The position numbers and the translations under genes are program-made. A stretch of 64,000 nt of DNA from the NCBI RefSeq assembly GCF_006517175.1, contig NZ_CP041186.1:4491074-4555073 (forward strand), read 5' to 3'. Origin of the DNA: Persicimonas caeni. Lineage in GTDB: Bacteria; Myxococcota_A; Bradymonadia; Bradymonadales; Bradymonadaceae. Below the pieces are notes generated by a model. That model saw nothing but the letters and a program-made list of their open reading frames with translations. It was not told the origin of the DNA and did no database searches. Shown one piece after another: positions 15,652 through 23,809 of this stretch; the stretch's first letter is position 1; every line of letters starts with the position of its first letter.

Positions 15652-16398
15652 ATGATTCCTCTGATTGTTATTGGCATTGGCATCGTCATGATCGCCGTCG
15701 AATTGGCCAGCCCGGCGCGCGAGTGGCCCGACGTGGCCGGCTGGTGGGGCCGGGCGATTTTATTCAACGGCATTCAGGTCGCCGCGGTCTATTTTGCCGG
15801 CGTGGCCTGGGACGGCTGGATGGCCGATCACAGGCTCTGGTCGCTCGACTCGCTGGGGCCGACCCTCGGTGGACTGGTCGGCTACCTGGTGCTGACCTTC
15901 GTGTACTACTGGTGGCACCGCGCGCGCCACGAGTCGCAGTTTTTGTGGAACTGGCTCCACCAGCTCCACCACAGCCCGCGGCGCCTCGAAATCATCACCT
16001 CGTTTTACAAGCACCCCATCGAGATCGTGACCAACGCGCTGATCTCGAGCGCGGTGGTCTACCTGCTCGTGGGCTTGAGCCCCACCCAAGCCGCCTACGC
16101 GACGCTCTTGAGCGGGCTGGCCGAGTTCTTCTACCACTGGAACGTCAAAACCCCGCACTGGGTCGGCTACATCATGCAGCGCCCCGAGAGCCACTGCGTG
16201 CACCACCAGCGCGGGCTGCACCGGTACAACTACGGCGACTTGCCGCTGTGGGACATGCTCTTCGGCACCTTCCACAACCCCAAAAATTGGGACGACGACT
16301 GCGGCTTCGAGGCCGACGAGGAGCTCCAGGTCATGGACATGCTCGCCGGGCGTGACGTGCAGAAGAAACCGTTCGTGGGCGAGGGAGGTGCCGAATGA
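15652..16398 (+). CDS. Sterol desaturase/fatty acid hydroxylase family protein
   Basis: A 248 aa integral membrane di-iron enzyme of the fatty acid hydroxylase superfamily. Four hydrophobic segments alternate with the histidine boxes WWHRARHES (H-x3-H), WLHQLHHSPRR (H-x2-HH), and the late ESHCVHHQRGLHRYNYGD then LFGTFHNPKN. The substrate (sterol, carotenoid, fatty acyl or ether lipid) is not readable. The ATG has AAGGTCG 6 bp before it. Its stop overlaps the start of 16395 (ATGA), so it heads a three-gene coupled operon. Its position just after carF-sigma-chrR suggests a lipid-modification role in the same response, but a 186 bp gap with its own palindromes separates them. Confidence 0.88.
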   Translation: MIPLIVIGIGIVMIAVELASPAREWPDVAGWWGRAILFNGIQVAAVYFAGVAWDGWMADHRLWSLDSLGPTLGGLVGYLVLTFVYYWWHRARHESQFLWNWLHQLHHSPRRLEIITSFYKHPIEIVTNALISSAVVYLLVGLSPTQAAYATLLSGLAEFFYHWNVKTPHWVGYIMQRPESHCVHHQRGLHRYNYGDLPLWDMLFGTFHNPKNWDDDCGFEADEELQVMDMLAGRDVQKKPFVGEGGAE

Positions 16399-16892
16399 GT
16401 CGCCTCGACTACCGTGCACTGGCGCTCCTGGTGCTGGGCCTGGCCCAGATGGTCGGCGCCCTGTTGGGCATCGGCCCGCTCAAGGGCCTGGCGGCGGCCA
16501 CCGTCGCCTCGCCCGCGCCCAAGGTCTTCTCGGCGGCCAAGGGCCTGGAGACCTACTCGACCGAGTTCTTTTTGGAGTGGCGAAGCGTCGACGGCGAGGA
16601 GCACGTCATGGCGCTGACGCCCCAGGTCTACCCGAAGCTGCAGGGCCCGTATAACCGGCGCAATATCTACGGCGCGATCCTCGCCTTCGGCCCGGTGCTC
16701 TACACCGAGGCGCCGGCGCGGCCGATGTTCGACGCGGCCAGCGAGTTCGCCCTGTGCGGCGAGGCGCCGGTGTTGCGCGAGCTCGGCATCGACCCGGCGA
16801 CCGTCGACGGCGGCGTGAGCGTGCGCTACGTGCCGCGCGACGGGCTCGACCTGGGAGAACTCCCCACGCTCATCGAGGTGCCCTGCTCATGA
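16395..16892 (+). CDS. Small signal-anchored protein, unknown function
   Basis: A 165 aa protein, not recognised. Residues about 7-36 form a hydrophobic signal anchor (ALALLVLGLAQMVGALLGIG), followed by a soluble domain of about 125 residues with mixed beta pattern (YSTEFFLEWRSVDGEEHVMA; YNRRNIYGAILAFGPVL; GGVSVRYVPRDGLDLGELPT) and two Cys (EFALCGEAP and the penultimate Cys). It lies between the hydroxylase and the HTTM-DCC protein with ATGA overlaps on both sides, so it is very probably a partner of those membrane proteins. Similar small proteins accompany HTTM genes in related bacteria, as far as I recall. Confidence 0.7.
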   Translation: MSRLDYRALALLVLGLAQMVGALLGIGPLKGLAAATVASPAPKVFSAAKGLETYSTEFFLEWRSVDGEEHVMALTPQVYPKLQGPYNRRNIYGAILAFGPVLYTEAPARPMFDAASEFALCGEAPVLRELGIDPATVDGGVSVRYVPRDGLDLGELPTLIEVPCS

Positions 16893-18208
16893 GTACGAAA
16901 ACACAGCGAAACAAACCGGACAATTTCGGCCGCGACCTCATGCGCCTTCGCGCCCCGCACGGATGGACCGGCGGCCAATACAGCGTCTACCGGGCCATCC
17001 TGGGCGTCTACCTGTGCGTGCACTTCGTGCATCTGATCCCGTGGGGCGCCGAGATGTTCTCGAACGAGGGCGTCCTGGCCGACGCGGCCACAAGCCCTCT
17101 GGCGTTCGTCTTCCCGAACGTCTTGAGCTTCTTCGACCCGCCCTGGTTCGTCACCGGCCTGCTCGTGGCGGCCGCGGTCGGAAGCCTCGCCTTCGCCGCC
17201 GGCTTCAAGGACCGCCTCGTAGCGGTCGGCCTGTGGTACGTGTGGGCGTGCCTGTTCGGCAGAAACCCGCTCATCAGCAACCCGAGCCTGGCCTTCGTCG
17301 GCTGGATGCTACTGTTGCACGCAGCCACCCCCGGCAAGCCCTTCGGCGCCTGGGACGCCCGCGGGCGCACCGACCCGCAGGGCGGCTGGAAGTTGCCGCG
17401 CTCGTATTTTTCGGCCGCCTGGATTCTGATGGCCGTCGGCTACACCTACAGCGGCTACACCAAGCTCATCAGCCCGTCGTGGCAAGACGGCACCGCCCTG
17501 GCCGAGGTGCTCGAGAGCCCGCTCGCCCGCGACACGGCCCTGCGTGAGTTCCTACTCGGCCTGCCCGACGTGCTCTTGCAGGCGGCCACCTACAGCACGC
17601 TCGCCCTCGAGCTCTTCGCGCTGCCGCTGGCGCTGGTCGGCCGGCTGCGCCCCTGGCTGTGGCTGTCGCTCGTCGGCCTGCACCTGGGCATCTTGTCGAC
17701 GGTGGCCTTCGCCGACCTGACCGTGGGGATGCTCACCGTCCACCTGCTCACCTTCAACCCCGCCTGGATAGGCAAGCTTCGCGACGGCGCGCTCGACCAC
17801 GTCTTCTACGACGGAAGCTGCGGGCTGTGCCAACGCACCGTCCGGTTTCTGCTCGCCGAAGACCCCGCCGAGCCGTACGCGTTTCGGTTCGCACCTCTCG
17901 CCAGCGACGCCTTCGCTCGTCGCCTGGGTGAGGCCGCCCCCGAGCGCAGTGTTTCCGAGATGCCCGACAGCGTCATCGTCATCACCGAGCGCGGCGAGGT
18001 GTTGGAGCGCTCCGAGGCGATCCTGTACCTCGGCAAGCGCCTGGGCGGGCTGTGGCGCGTGCTCGCCACGGCCGCCTCGTGGGTGCCGCGCGGGGTGCGC
18101 GACCGCGTCTACGACGGCGTGGCGGCGATCCGCCACAAGCTCTTCGAGCGGCCCAAAGAGGCGTGCCCGATGATGCCGCCGGAGGTGCGGGGGCGCTTTG
18201 ATTGGTGA
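16889..18208 (+). CDS. HTTM membrane domain fused to DCC thiol oxidoreductase
   Basis: A 439 aa fusion. Residues about 25-300 form a multi-helix HTTM domain, the membrane fold related to vitamin-K-dependent gamma-carboxylase (YRAILGVYLCVHFVHLIPWG; SAAWILMAVGYTYSGYTKL; MLTVHLLTFNPAWIG). Residues about 305-430 are a DCC (DUF393) domain beginning HVFYDGSCGLCQRTVRFLL, with the DGSCGLC thioredoxin-like motif. The pairing suggests a membrane redox or carboxylase-like reaction coupled to thiol chemistry; the substrate is unknown. The start is fixed by the ATGA overlap with the previous gene; a longer frame would run inside that gene. Confidence 0.85.
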   Translation: MSTKTQRNKPDNFGRDLMRLRAPHGWTGGQYSVYRAILGVYLCVHFVHLIPWGAEMFSNEGVLADAATSPLAFVFPNVLSFFDPPWFVTGLLVAAAVGSLAFAAGFKDRLVAVGLWYVWACLFGRNPLISNPSLAFVGWMLLLHAATPGKPFGAWDARGRTDPQGGWKLPRSYFSAAWILMAVGYTYSGYTKLISPSWQDGTALAEVLESPLARDTALREFLLGLPDVLLQAATYSTLALELFALPLALVGRLRPWLWLSLVGLHLGILSTVAFADLTVGMLTVHLLTFNPAWIGKLRDGALDHVFYDGSCGLCQRTVRFLLAEDPAEPYAFRFAPLASDAFARRLGEAAPERSVSEMPDSVIVITERGEVLERSEAILYLGKRLGGLWRVLATAASWVPRGVRDRVYDGVAAIRHKLFERPKEACPMMPPEVRGRFDW

Positions 18209-18325
18209 TGGGGCGTTGGCGCGCTCCCGGCCCGTGTCCAAGTTCCAGAGTACTGTCATGACGAGACCAAATGGGGACGGTTCGTGTGGCTGGATACTTG
18301 GAACTGATTTGCGCAGGGGGCGACG

Positions 18326-18727
18326 ATGGAGGGGGCTGCATCGCAGGCGACGGTCAATCGAGCGGGGACAAGTCGAGGGGGAGCAAGCGGGGACGCGCTC
18401 GAGAAGCGCCGTGAGTGGATGACCTATCTCGTGGGGGCGATCTTTGTGCTCAACGCCATCGACGCGGTGGCCACCGTGACGTGGGTGTCGGCGGATCTGG
18501 CCTACGAGGCCAACCCGCTGATGGCGCACCTTCTCGACATTCACCCGGTCTTATTCGTGGCGACCAAGCTGACGCTGGTGGGCCTGTCGGTCTGGCTGCT
18601 GTGGCGCCATTGCGACCGCATGCTGAGCATGGTCGCGGCGATCGCGTTGTTCGGCCTGTATTACGCGCTGATCGTCTACCACCTGTCGTTTCCGTCCTAT
18701 CTGGCCTGGTCGACCGTGCTCGGCTGA
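18326..18727 (+). CDS. DUF5658-like small membrane protein
   Basis: A 133 aa protein. After a 30-residue hydrophilic N-terminus come three hydrophobic helices: MTYLVGAIFVLNAIDAVATV, HPVLFVATKLTLVGLSVWLLW and MLSMVAAIALFGLYYALIVY. The motif N-x-x-D-A (LNAIDA) followed by EANPLMA is characteristic of DUF5658 proteins; function unknown. The start may instead be ATG 18419 at the first helix, because the N-terminal 31 residues look unstructured. In the 117 bp upstream, AGTTCCA/TGGAACT form a wide inverted repeat (about 18242 and 18297). Confidence 0.75.
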   Translation: MEGAASQATVNRAGTSRGGASGDALEKRREWMTYLVGAIFVLNAIDAVATVTWVSADLAYEANPLMAHLLDIHPVLFVATKLTLVGLSVWLLWRHCDRMLSMVAAIALFGLYYALIVYHLSFPSYLAWSTVLG

Positions 18728-18821
18728 CATTCGGGGGCTGTGAGCTTGGAACGCGGCGCGCCCGCCTTAGCTTTTGTCACCGGCAATATTGTCGACCATC
18801 AATGATTATAGGAGCTGGACG

Positions 18822-21563
18822 ATGTCCGAATCGAAAGCGTCTTCTCGAGAGCCTATCTGGCAAGAATCCCGACTGCGCGCCATGGTGCGCGACACCGGGC
18901 GCAGCGCGCAGACGCGAAGCTGGGCGCTCGACCGCCTCGCGCGCATGCTCGGCGAGCAGGCCGTGGTGCCCCTGGCCGTCGACATGCTGGCCGACGAGGA
19001 GCCGCACGTGGCCGCCAACGCGCTGACGATGCTCGAGAGCGCCGGGCGTAAGGAGTGCTCCGAGGCGGTCGCCGCGTTCTCCACGCGCGACGACGTGCCT
19101 CACTGGTCCAAGCGGCTGTCGACGGTGCTCTTGGCCAGTTGCGGCGACGAGGAGGCGTGCCAGACGGCCTTTGGCAGCCCCGGGGCGGTGACCTATTTCG
19201 AGCTGTGGGCCGAGCGCGACCCGCACGGATTTAGCGAGGCGGCGTGTGCGTTCTGGAGCGACCGGCTCGCCCACAACCCCGACTTCTTGGCCGCCTGCAC
19301 CACCGCGGCGACCGCCGAGTTGGCCGCGCCGCTGCTCGAGACGCTGGGCAAGCTCGACACCTGCGACCCCAACCGCGACGACCTGTTGGTGCGCCTGATG
19401 GCCCGCGCCGGCTTCGGCCTGCCCGAGCTCGGCGCCGACATGCCCATCGAGTGGCACCCGAGCCAAGAGGACATCTTCAGCTCGCGCGTCGACCCGTCGA
19501 TGCTCGAGGAGCGCTGCGACGAGCTGGCCGAGTTGGTCGCCCAGGAGGACTGGAAGGCGGTCAGCCGCCACTGCCTCGACACCATCGGCTCCATCGGCGA
19601 GTCGGGCGCGCGTGAGCTCGACGCTCCGCCGCTCGACTGGGCGTTCGTGCTCGCCGGGGCCCTCGACGAGCACCCGCAACGCATCCCCGACGACTATATG
19701 CGCGCCCAGCTGTCGTTCGCGCTGCAGGAGGCGGTGCTCCTGGTCTTCGACATCGAGGCCACCCTCGACGAGCGCGACGGCCTCGAGCCGGTGCTCGACC
19801 TGTACGGCTGGTCGATTGGCACGGAGCGCGACCGCCTCGAGGAGATGATCGAGGCGCGTTGGACGGGCAGCGACGACCAGCGCGAGCTGGTGACCCAGTG
19901 GCTCGACCGGATCGACGACGAGTTCGAATGGTTCGACGCCCTGCAGGTCGCCTCGCGCCTCGACGGCTACGACGTCACCCCGTGTTTGAGCGTGCTCGTC
20001 GACGAGATGGAGGACGAGCGCGCCGGCTACGACATCGACTGGGCCGCCGAGACGCTCATCTGCGCGCTCGAGCGCCAGCCTGGCCTGGTCGCCGACGAGC
20101 CCGACCGCCTGCTCTTGGGCGGCGCGGTCGTCTCCGACAGTGCGCTCCTGGCGCTGGCCACCGTGCCCTACACGTGGGCCAGCCGACTCATCTTGGAGCG
20201 CTTCGACAAGCTGGCGAGCACCGAGGAGAACGAGGTGTTGTGGGAGACCCTCTCCGAGCTCGCCGACCCCGACAGCCTCGAGCCGCTCATGGAGCAGTGG
20301 GAGCCCGGCGAGTACCGCCTGGCCCACGCGATCGCGTTTGTGGCCGACGTCGCCGGCCGCCTCGACGAGCTCCCCGACGGCATCAAAAAGGACCTCGACG
20401 AGCTCTCCTCGCGTGAGGCGCGCTACGAGAAGCGCCTCGAGGCGATGATCTCGGGCGACGGCGACCTGTCAGCGGCCTTGCCCGACGGCGGGCCGCTGGA
20501 GCTGTCGCTTCGGTGCACCGAGTGCGACACGGTCTCGGACTACACATTCAGGGAGCTGTACCTCGACCGCGAGCGCGAGGTCGACCTGCGCGACCCCTTC
20601 GCGGCGGTCTTGTTCGACCGCATCGTCGAGTGCCCCAACTGCGGGGCGGTCGACAGCGTCGAGCCCACCGAGCGCGCCGAGCACAGGCTGGCGGCGATGA
20701 TCGCCGCGCTGGCCGACGCCGAGCGTTGGCCCGAGGATTCGCCCCTGCAGGTGTGGCATCCGGAGCTGTGGGACGGCACCACCTTTCGCACTCCGCGCGA
20801 GGGCATCGAGCACCTCGAAGCGCAGGCCAACGCCCAACCCGACCGCCCCGAGCCGTGGCGTCGGCTGGGTCATTTCTGCGTGCGCTTTCACGCCGACGCG
20901 AAGGCCAAGGAGGCCTACGAGCACGCCGACCGCCTCGACGGGCGCGGCGTGCCCGACCCCGACAGGCTTCGCGACCTGGGCATCCCCACCGAGCCGGTGG
21001 GCCCCGACGAGGCCAAAGCCCTGCTCGCCGAGCACAGCCATCGCCACGCCCCGCACCCGGGCGACGGCGCCAAGCTCGCCTCCTACGAGCTGCACGAGTG
21101 CCTCGTCTCCGAGAACTGGCGAGACGTCGAAAAGCTCGCCTCAGTCTTCGTGAGCCGGAAGGTCTCCGAGGACAAATACGTCGCCGCCGCTTTCCTGGTC
21201 GATCTGGGCAGCCAGGGCGTCAAGGAGGTCATCTTCGCCTCCTCGCTCGGCCCCGATCGCTACAGCGGGCTCAAAAAGCGTCTGCAAGACATCCACGGCA
21301 ACCTCGAGTCCAGCCCCCCCGAGCTCGCCGCGCGCATCCTCGACACGGCGGTGCGCTTCGCCCTGGCGCTGGGCTTCTTCCCGCCCGACGACTACTTCGC
21401 CGCCCGCGAGATGCTCGCCGAGTACGACCCCGACGCCGCCGGCGAAGACGTGCCCACCGGCGAGCAGGGCCTGCCGCTGTACGTGGGCGACCCGGACGCC
21501 TTCGAGCCGGTCGTCGAGCAGATCTACCGGCGCACCGGCCCGGACGGGTTCGCGTCGATCTAA
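18822..21563 (+). CDS. Large HEAT-like/Zn-ribbon/TPR protein, unknown function
   Basis: A 913 aa acidic soluble protein. Residues 1-250 are helical repeats resembling HEAT units (SWALDRLARMLGEQAVVPL, ANALTMLESAGRKECSEAV). The middle (about 250-560) is Asp/Glu-rich and helical. Residues about 565-625 hold a two-Cys-pair ribbon, LRCTECDTVSDYTF ... VECPNCGAVDSVE, which should bind zinc. Then come TPR-like helices (WRRLGHFCVRFHADAKAKEAYEHA). It resembles the cytosolic SEC-C/HEAT scaffold proteins of deltaproteobacterial genomes, but I recognise no defined family. ATG 18822 has TATAGGAGC 6 bp upstream and is preferred over an upstream in-frame start at 18774. Confidence 0.75.
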   Translation: MSESKASSREPIWQESRLRAMVRDTGRSAQTRSWALDRLARMLGEQAVVPLAVDMLADEEPHVAANALTMLESAGRKECSEAVAAFSTRDDVPHWSKRLSTVLLASCGDEEACQTAFGSPGAVTYFELWAERDPHGFSEAACAFWSDRLAHNPDFLAACTTAATAELAAPLLETLGKLDTCDPNRDDLLVRLMARAGFGLPELGADMPIEWHPSQEDIFSSRVDPSMLEERCDELAELVAQEDWKAVSRHCLDTIGSIGESGARELDAPPLDWAFVLAGALDEHPQRIPDDYMRAQLSFALQEAVLLVFDIEATLDERDGLEPVLDLYGWSIGTERDRLEEMIEARWTGSDDQRELVTQWLDRIDDEFEWFDALQVASRLDGYDVTPCLSVLVDEMEDERAGYDIDWAAETLICALERQPGLVADEPDRLLLGGAVVSDSALLALATVPYTWASRLILERFDKLASTEENEVLWETLSELADPDSLEPLMEQWEPGEYRLAHAIAFVADVAGRLDELPDGIKKDLDELSSREARYEKRLEAMISGDGDLSAALPDGGPLELSLRCTECDTVSDYTFRELYLDREREVDLRDPFAAVLFDRIVECPNCGAVDSVEPTERAEHRLAAMIAALADAERWPEDSPLQVWHPELWDGTTFRTPREGIEHLEAQANAQPDRPEPWRRLGHFCVRFHADAKAKEAYEHADRLDGRGVPDPDRLRDLGIPTEPVGPDEAKALLAEHSHRHAPHPGDGAKLASYELHECLVSENWRDVEKLASVFVSRKVSEDKYVAAAFLVDLGSQGVKEVIFASSLGPDRYSGLKKRLQDIHGNLESSPPELAARILDTAVRFALALGFFPPDDYFAAREMLAEYDPDAAGEDVPTGEQGLPLYVGDPDAFEPVVEQIYRRTGPDGFASI

Positions 21564-21606
21564 CTCTCGGGGCCACCTTTGTTTTTGCGGTCTCTCGCTT
21601 AGCTTC

Positions 21607-21632
21607 GAAAGTGCTGCATTGGGCGCACTTTC
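21607..21632. promoter_or_regulatory. 7 bp inverted repeat before APC permease
   Basis: GAAAGTG (21607-21613) and CACTTTC (21626-21632) with a 12 bp centre, ending 18 bp before the permease GTG and just upstream of its ribosome site. It could be an operator or an mRNA hairpin controlling the permease. No T-tract follows, so it is not an intrinsic terminator. Confidence 0.35.
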
Positions 21633-21650
21633 AGTGATCGGGAGTACCGC

Positions 21651-23798
21651 GTGACATCTGCACCATCGACCGCCGACTTACCTGCTGAGGGGGCTGCCGA
21701 GGAGCCGAGCGATACGAAGCTCGACAAGAAGCTGGGACTCTTCGACGTCTTCGCCGTCGCCACCGGCGCGATGTTCAGCTCGGGGTTCTTCTTGCTGCCC
21801 GGCATCGCCGCGGCCCAGACGGGCCCGTCGGTGGTGCTCGCGTATCTGATCTCGGGCCTGTTGGTCTTACCGGCGGCCCTGAGCGCCGCCGAGTTGTCCA
21901 CCGCCATGCCGCGCGCCGGCGGGGCCTATTTCTTTTTGGACCGCACCCTCGGCCCGTTGATGGGCACGGTAGGCGGCGTGGGCACCTGGATTGCGCTGGT
22001 GCTCAAGAGCTCATTTGCGCTCATCGGCATGGGCGCCTACCTGGCGATCTTCGTCGACCTGCCCATCAAGCCGGTGGCGCTGGCGCTTATCGCCGCCTTT
22101 ACGGTCATCAACCTCGTGGGCGCCAAGGAGACCACCGGTCTGCAGCGCATTCTGGTGGTGGTCCTCGTGGCGGTGCTCGGCTTCTTCGTGTTCCAGGGAC
22201 TCTGGAATGTGGCCGAGCTGCCGCAGCAGCAGTTCTCCGAGCAGTTTTCTCCCTTCATGATCTTCGGGTTGAGCGGTCTCTTCTCGACCGTCGGGCTGGT
22301 CTTCGTGTCGTACGCCGGCCTCACGCACGTGGCCAGTATCTCCGAGGAGGTCAAAAACCCGGACCGAAACGTGCCTCTGGGCATGTTTTTGGCGCTCGGG
22401 TGCACCGTGTCGATCTACGTGGCCGGCGTGCTCGTGATGGTGGCGCTGCTCGACCCGGCAGCGTTCCACGAAGACCTGACCCCGGTGGCCACCGCTGGGC
22501 AGGCTTTCTTCGACTGGTTGCCCGAGCCGACCGGGCTGGTCCTGGTGGTCGCCGCGGCCATCGCCGCGTTCGCCTCGACCGGAAACGCCGGGGTGATGTC
22601 GTCGTCGCGCTACCCGCTGGCGATGGCGCGCGACCAGCTCGTCCCGTCGGGGTTCAGCAAGCTCAATCGGTTCCAGACTCCGACCCTGGGGATCTTGGTC
22701 TCGGCGGGCACCATGGCTGCAGCCGTCTTGCTCCTGGACGTGGCGTCGCTGGCCAAGCTCGCCAGCGCCATCCAGCTCATCTTGTTCGGGCTGTTGTGCC
22801 TGGCGACCATCATCATGCGCGAGAGCAAGCTCGAGTATTATCACCCCGGCTTTCGCTCCCCGTTATATCCCTGGACCCAGATCGCCGGCGTCATCATTCC
22901 CGTCTGGCTGATCATCGAGATGGGGTGGATGCCGGTGCTCTTCACCCTCGGGGTGATCGTGTTGGCGCTGGGGTGGTACTTTTTGTACGCGCACCGACGG
23001 GTCAAGCGCGGCGGCGCGCTCTTCCACGTGTTTCGCCGGCTCGGCCATCAGGCCGACACGGGCCTGCACCACGAGCTTCGCCAGGTGATCGCCGACAAGG
23101 GGCTCAACGCTGAGGACGCCTTCGAGGAGTTGGTCACCACCGCGATCTTTATCGACATCGACGGCGACGTCTCGTTCGAAGACGCCATGCGCACCGCCTG
23201 CACCTCCGTGAGCAAATACTTGCCCGTGGACGCCGAGGTTCTGCGGGAGTGCCTGTCCAAAGAGTTCGACAGCGAATTGATGCCGGTGTCGCACGGCGCG
23301 GCCGTGCCCCACCTGCGCGTGGACTCGTTTGAGGGCACGCAACTGGTGATGGTGCGGCTGAGTCGAGGCGCCTGGATTTCGGAGGAGAAACCGGGGCTTC
23401 CCCACGCTCGTATTTACGCCATCTTGTGCCTGATCGGACCCAATGAGCAGGCCGATGGCCACTTGCGCCTGCTCGCCAAGCTCGCCGCGAGGGTCGACGA
23501 GCCCGGGTTTGTCGACGCATGGCTCGACGCCGCCGACGAAGCTCGCGTCAAGGCGTTGCTTCTGCCGAACGAGCAGTTTTTCGAAGTGGTGGTGGAGGAG
23601 AGCGGGCCTTCGCGCCTGCTCCTCGACAAGCCTGTCGGGGAGGTCGACGTGCCCGAGGGGGCGCTGGTCGCCTGGCTGCGGCGAGATGGGAAGATAGAGG
23701 TCCCCGCGCCCGATACGACTATCCGGCGCGGGGACCACGTCATCTTCATCGGCCACCCCGAAGCGATCGAGGATTTACGCACGATGTTGGAGGCCTAG
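21651..23798 (+). CDS. APC permease fused to PTS EIIA and TrkA-C domains
   Basis: A 715 aa three-part transporter. Residues about 25-445 form a 12-helix APC-superfamily permease (TGAMFSSGFFLLPGIAAA in helix 1, VNLVGAKETTG-like segment, SSSRYPLAMARDQLVPSGFS). Residues about 470-620 form a PTS EIIA type-2 (PtsN/fructose-like) domain; AAVPHLR places the phospho-accepting histidine at His554, with a preceding SHG. Residues about 630-715 are a TrkA-C (RCK_C) fold (LDKPVGEVDVPEGALVAWLR ... IRRGDHVIFIG). The permease substrate is unknown, probably amino acids or cations. The EIIA and RCK_C parts suggest regulation by phosphorylation and a ligand. GTG start with GGGAGTACC 5 bp upstream. It converges on the lipoprotein at 23810, 11 bp apart. 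Confidence 0.88.
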   Translation: MTSAPSTADLPAEGAAEEPSDTKLDKKLGLFDVFAVATGAMFSSGFFLLPGIAAAQTGPSVVLAYLISGLLVLPAALSAAELSTAMPRAGGAYFFLDRTLGPLMGTVGGVGTWIALVLKSSFALIGMGAYLAIFVDLPIKPVALALIAAFTVINLVGAKETTGLQRILVVVLVAVLGFFVFQGLWNVAELPQQQFSEQFSPFMIFGLSGLFSTVGLVFVSYAGLTHVASISEEVKNPDRNVPLGMFLALGCTVSIYVAGVLVMVALLDPAAFHEDLTPVATAGQAFFDWLPEPTGLVLVVAAAIAAFASTGNAGVMSSSRYPLAMARDQLVPSGFSKLNRFQTPTLGILVSAGTMAAAVLLLDVASLAKLASAIQLILFGLLCLATIIMRESKLEYYHPGFRSPLYPWTQIAGVIIPVWLIIEMGWMPVLFTLGVIVLALGWYFLYAHRRVKRGGALFHVFRRLGHQADTGLHHELRQVIADKGLNAEDAFEELVTTAIFIDIDGDVSFEDAMRTACTSVSKYLPVDAEVLRECLSKEFDSELMPVSHGAAVPHLRVDSFEGTQLVMVRLSRGAWISEEKPGLPHARIYAILCLIGPNEQADGHLRLLAKLAARVDEPGFVDAWLDAADEARVKALLLPNEQFFEVVVEESGPSRLLLDKPVGEVDVPEGALVAWLRRDGKIEVPAPDTTIRRGDHVIFIGHPEAIEDLRTMLEA

Positions 23799-23809
23799 CT
23801 GTCGCAGGC

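Noticed and set aside
18777-20327. 516 aa open frame antisense to the HEAT/TPR gene
   Set aside because: Composition (Val/Gly/Arg/His strings) and lack of a ribosome site mark it as a shadow.
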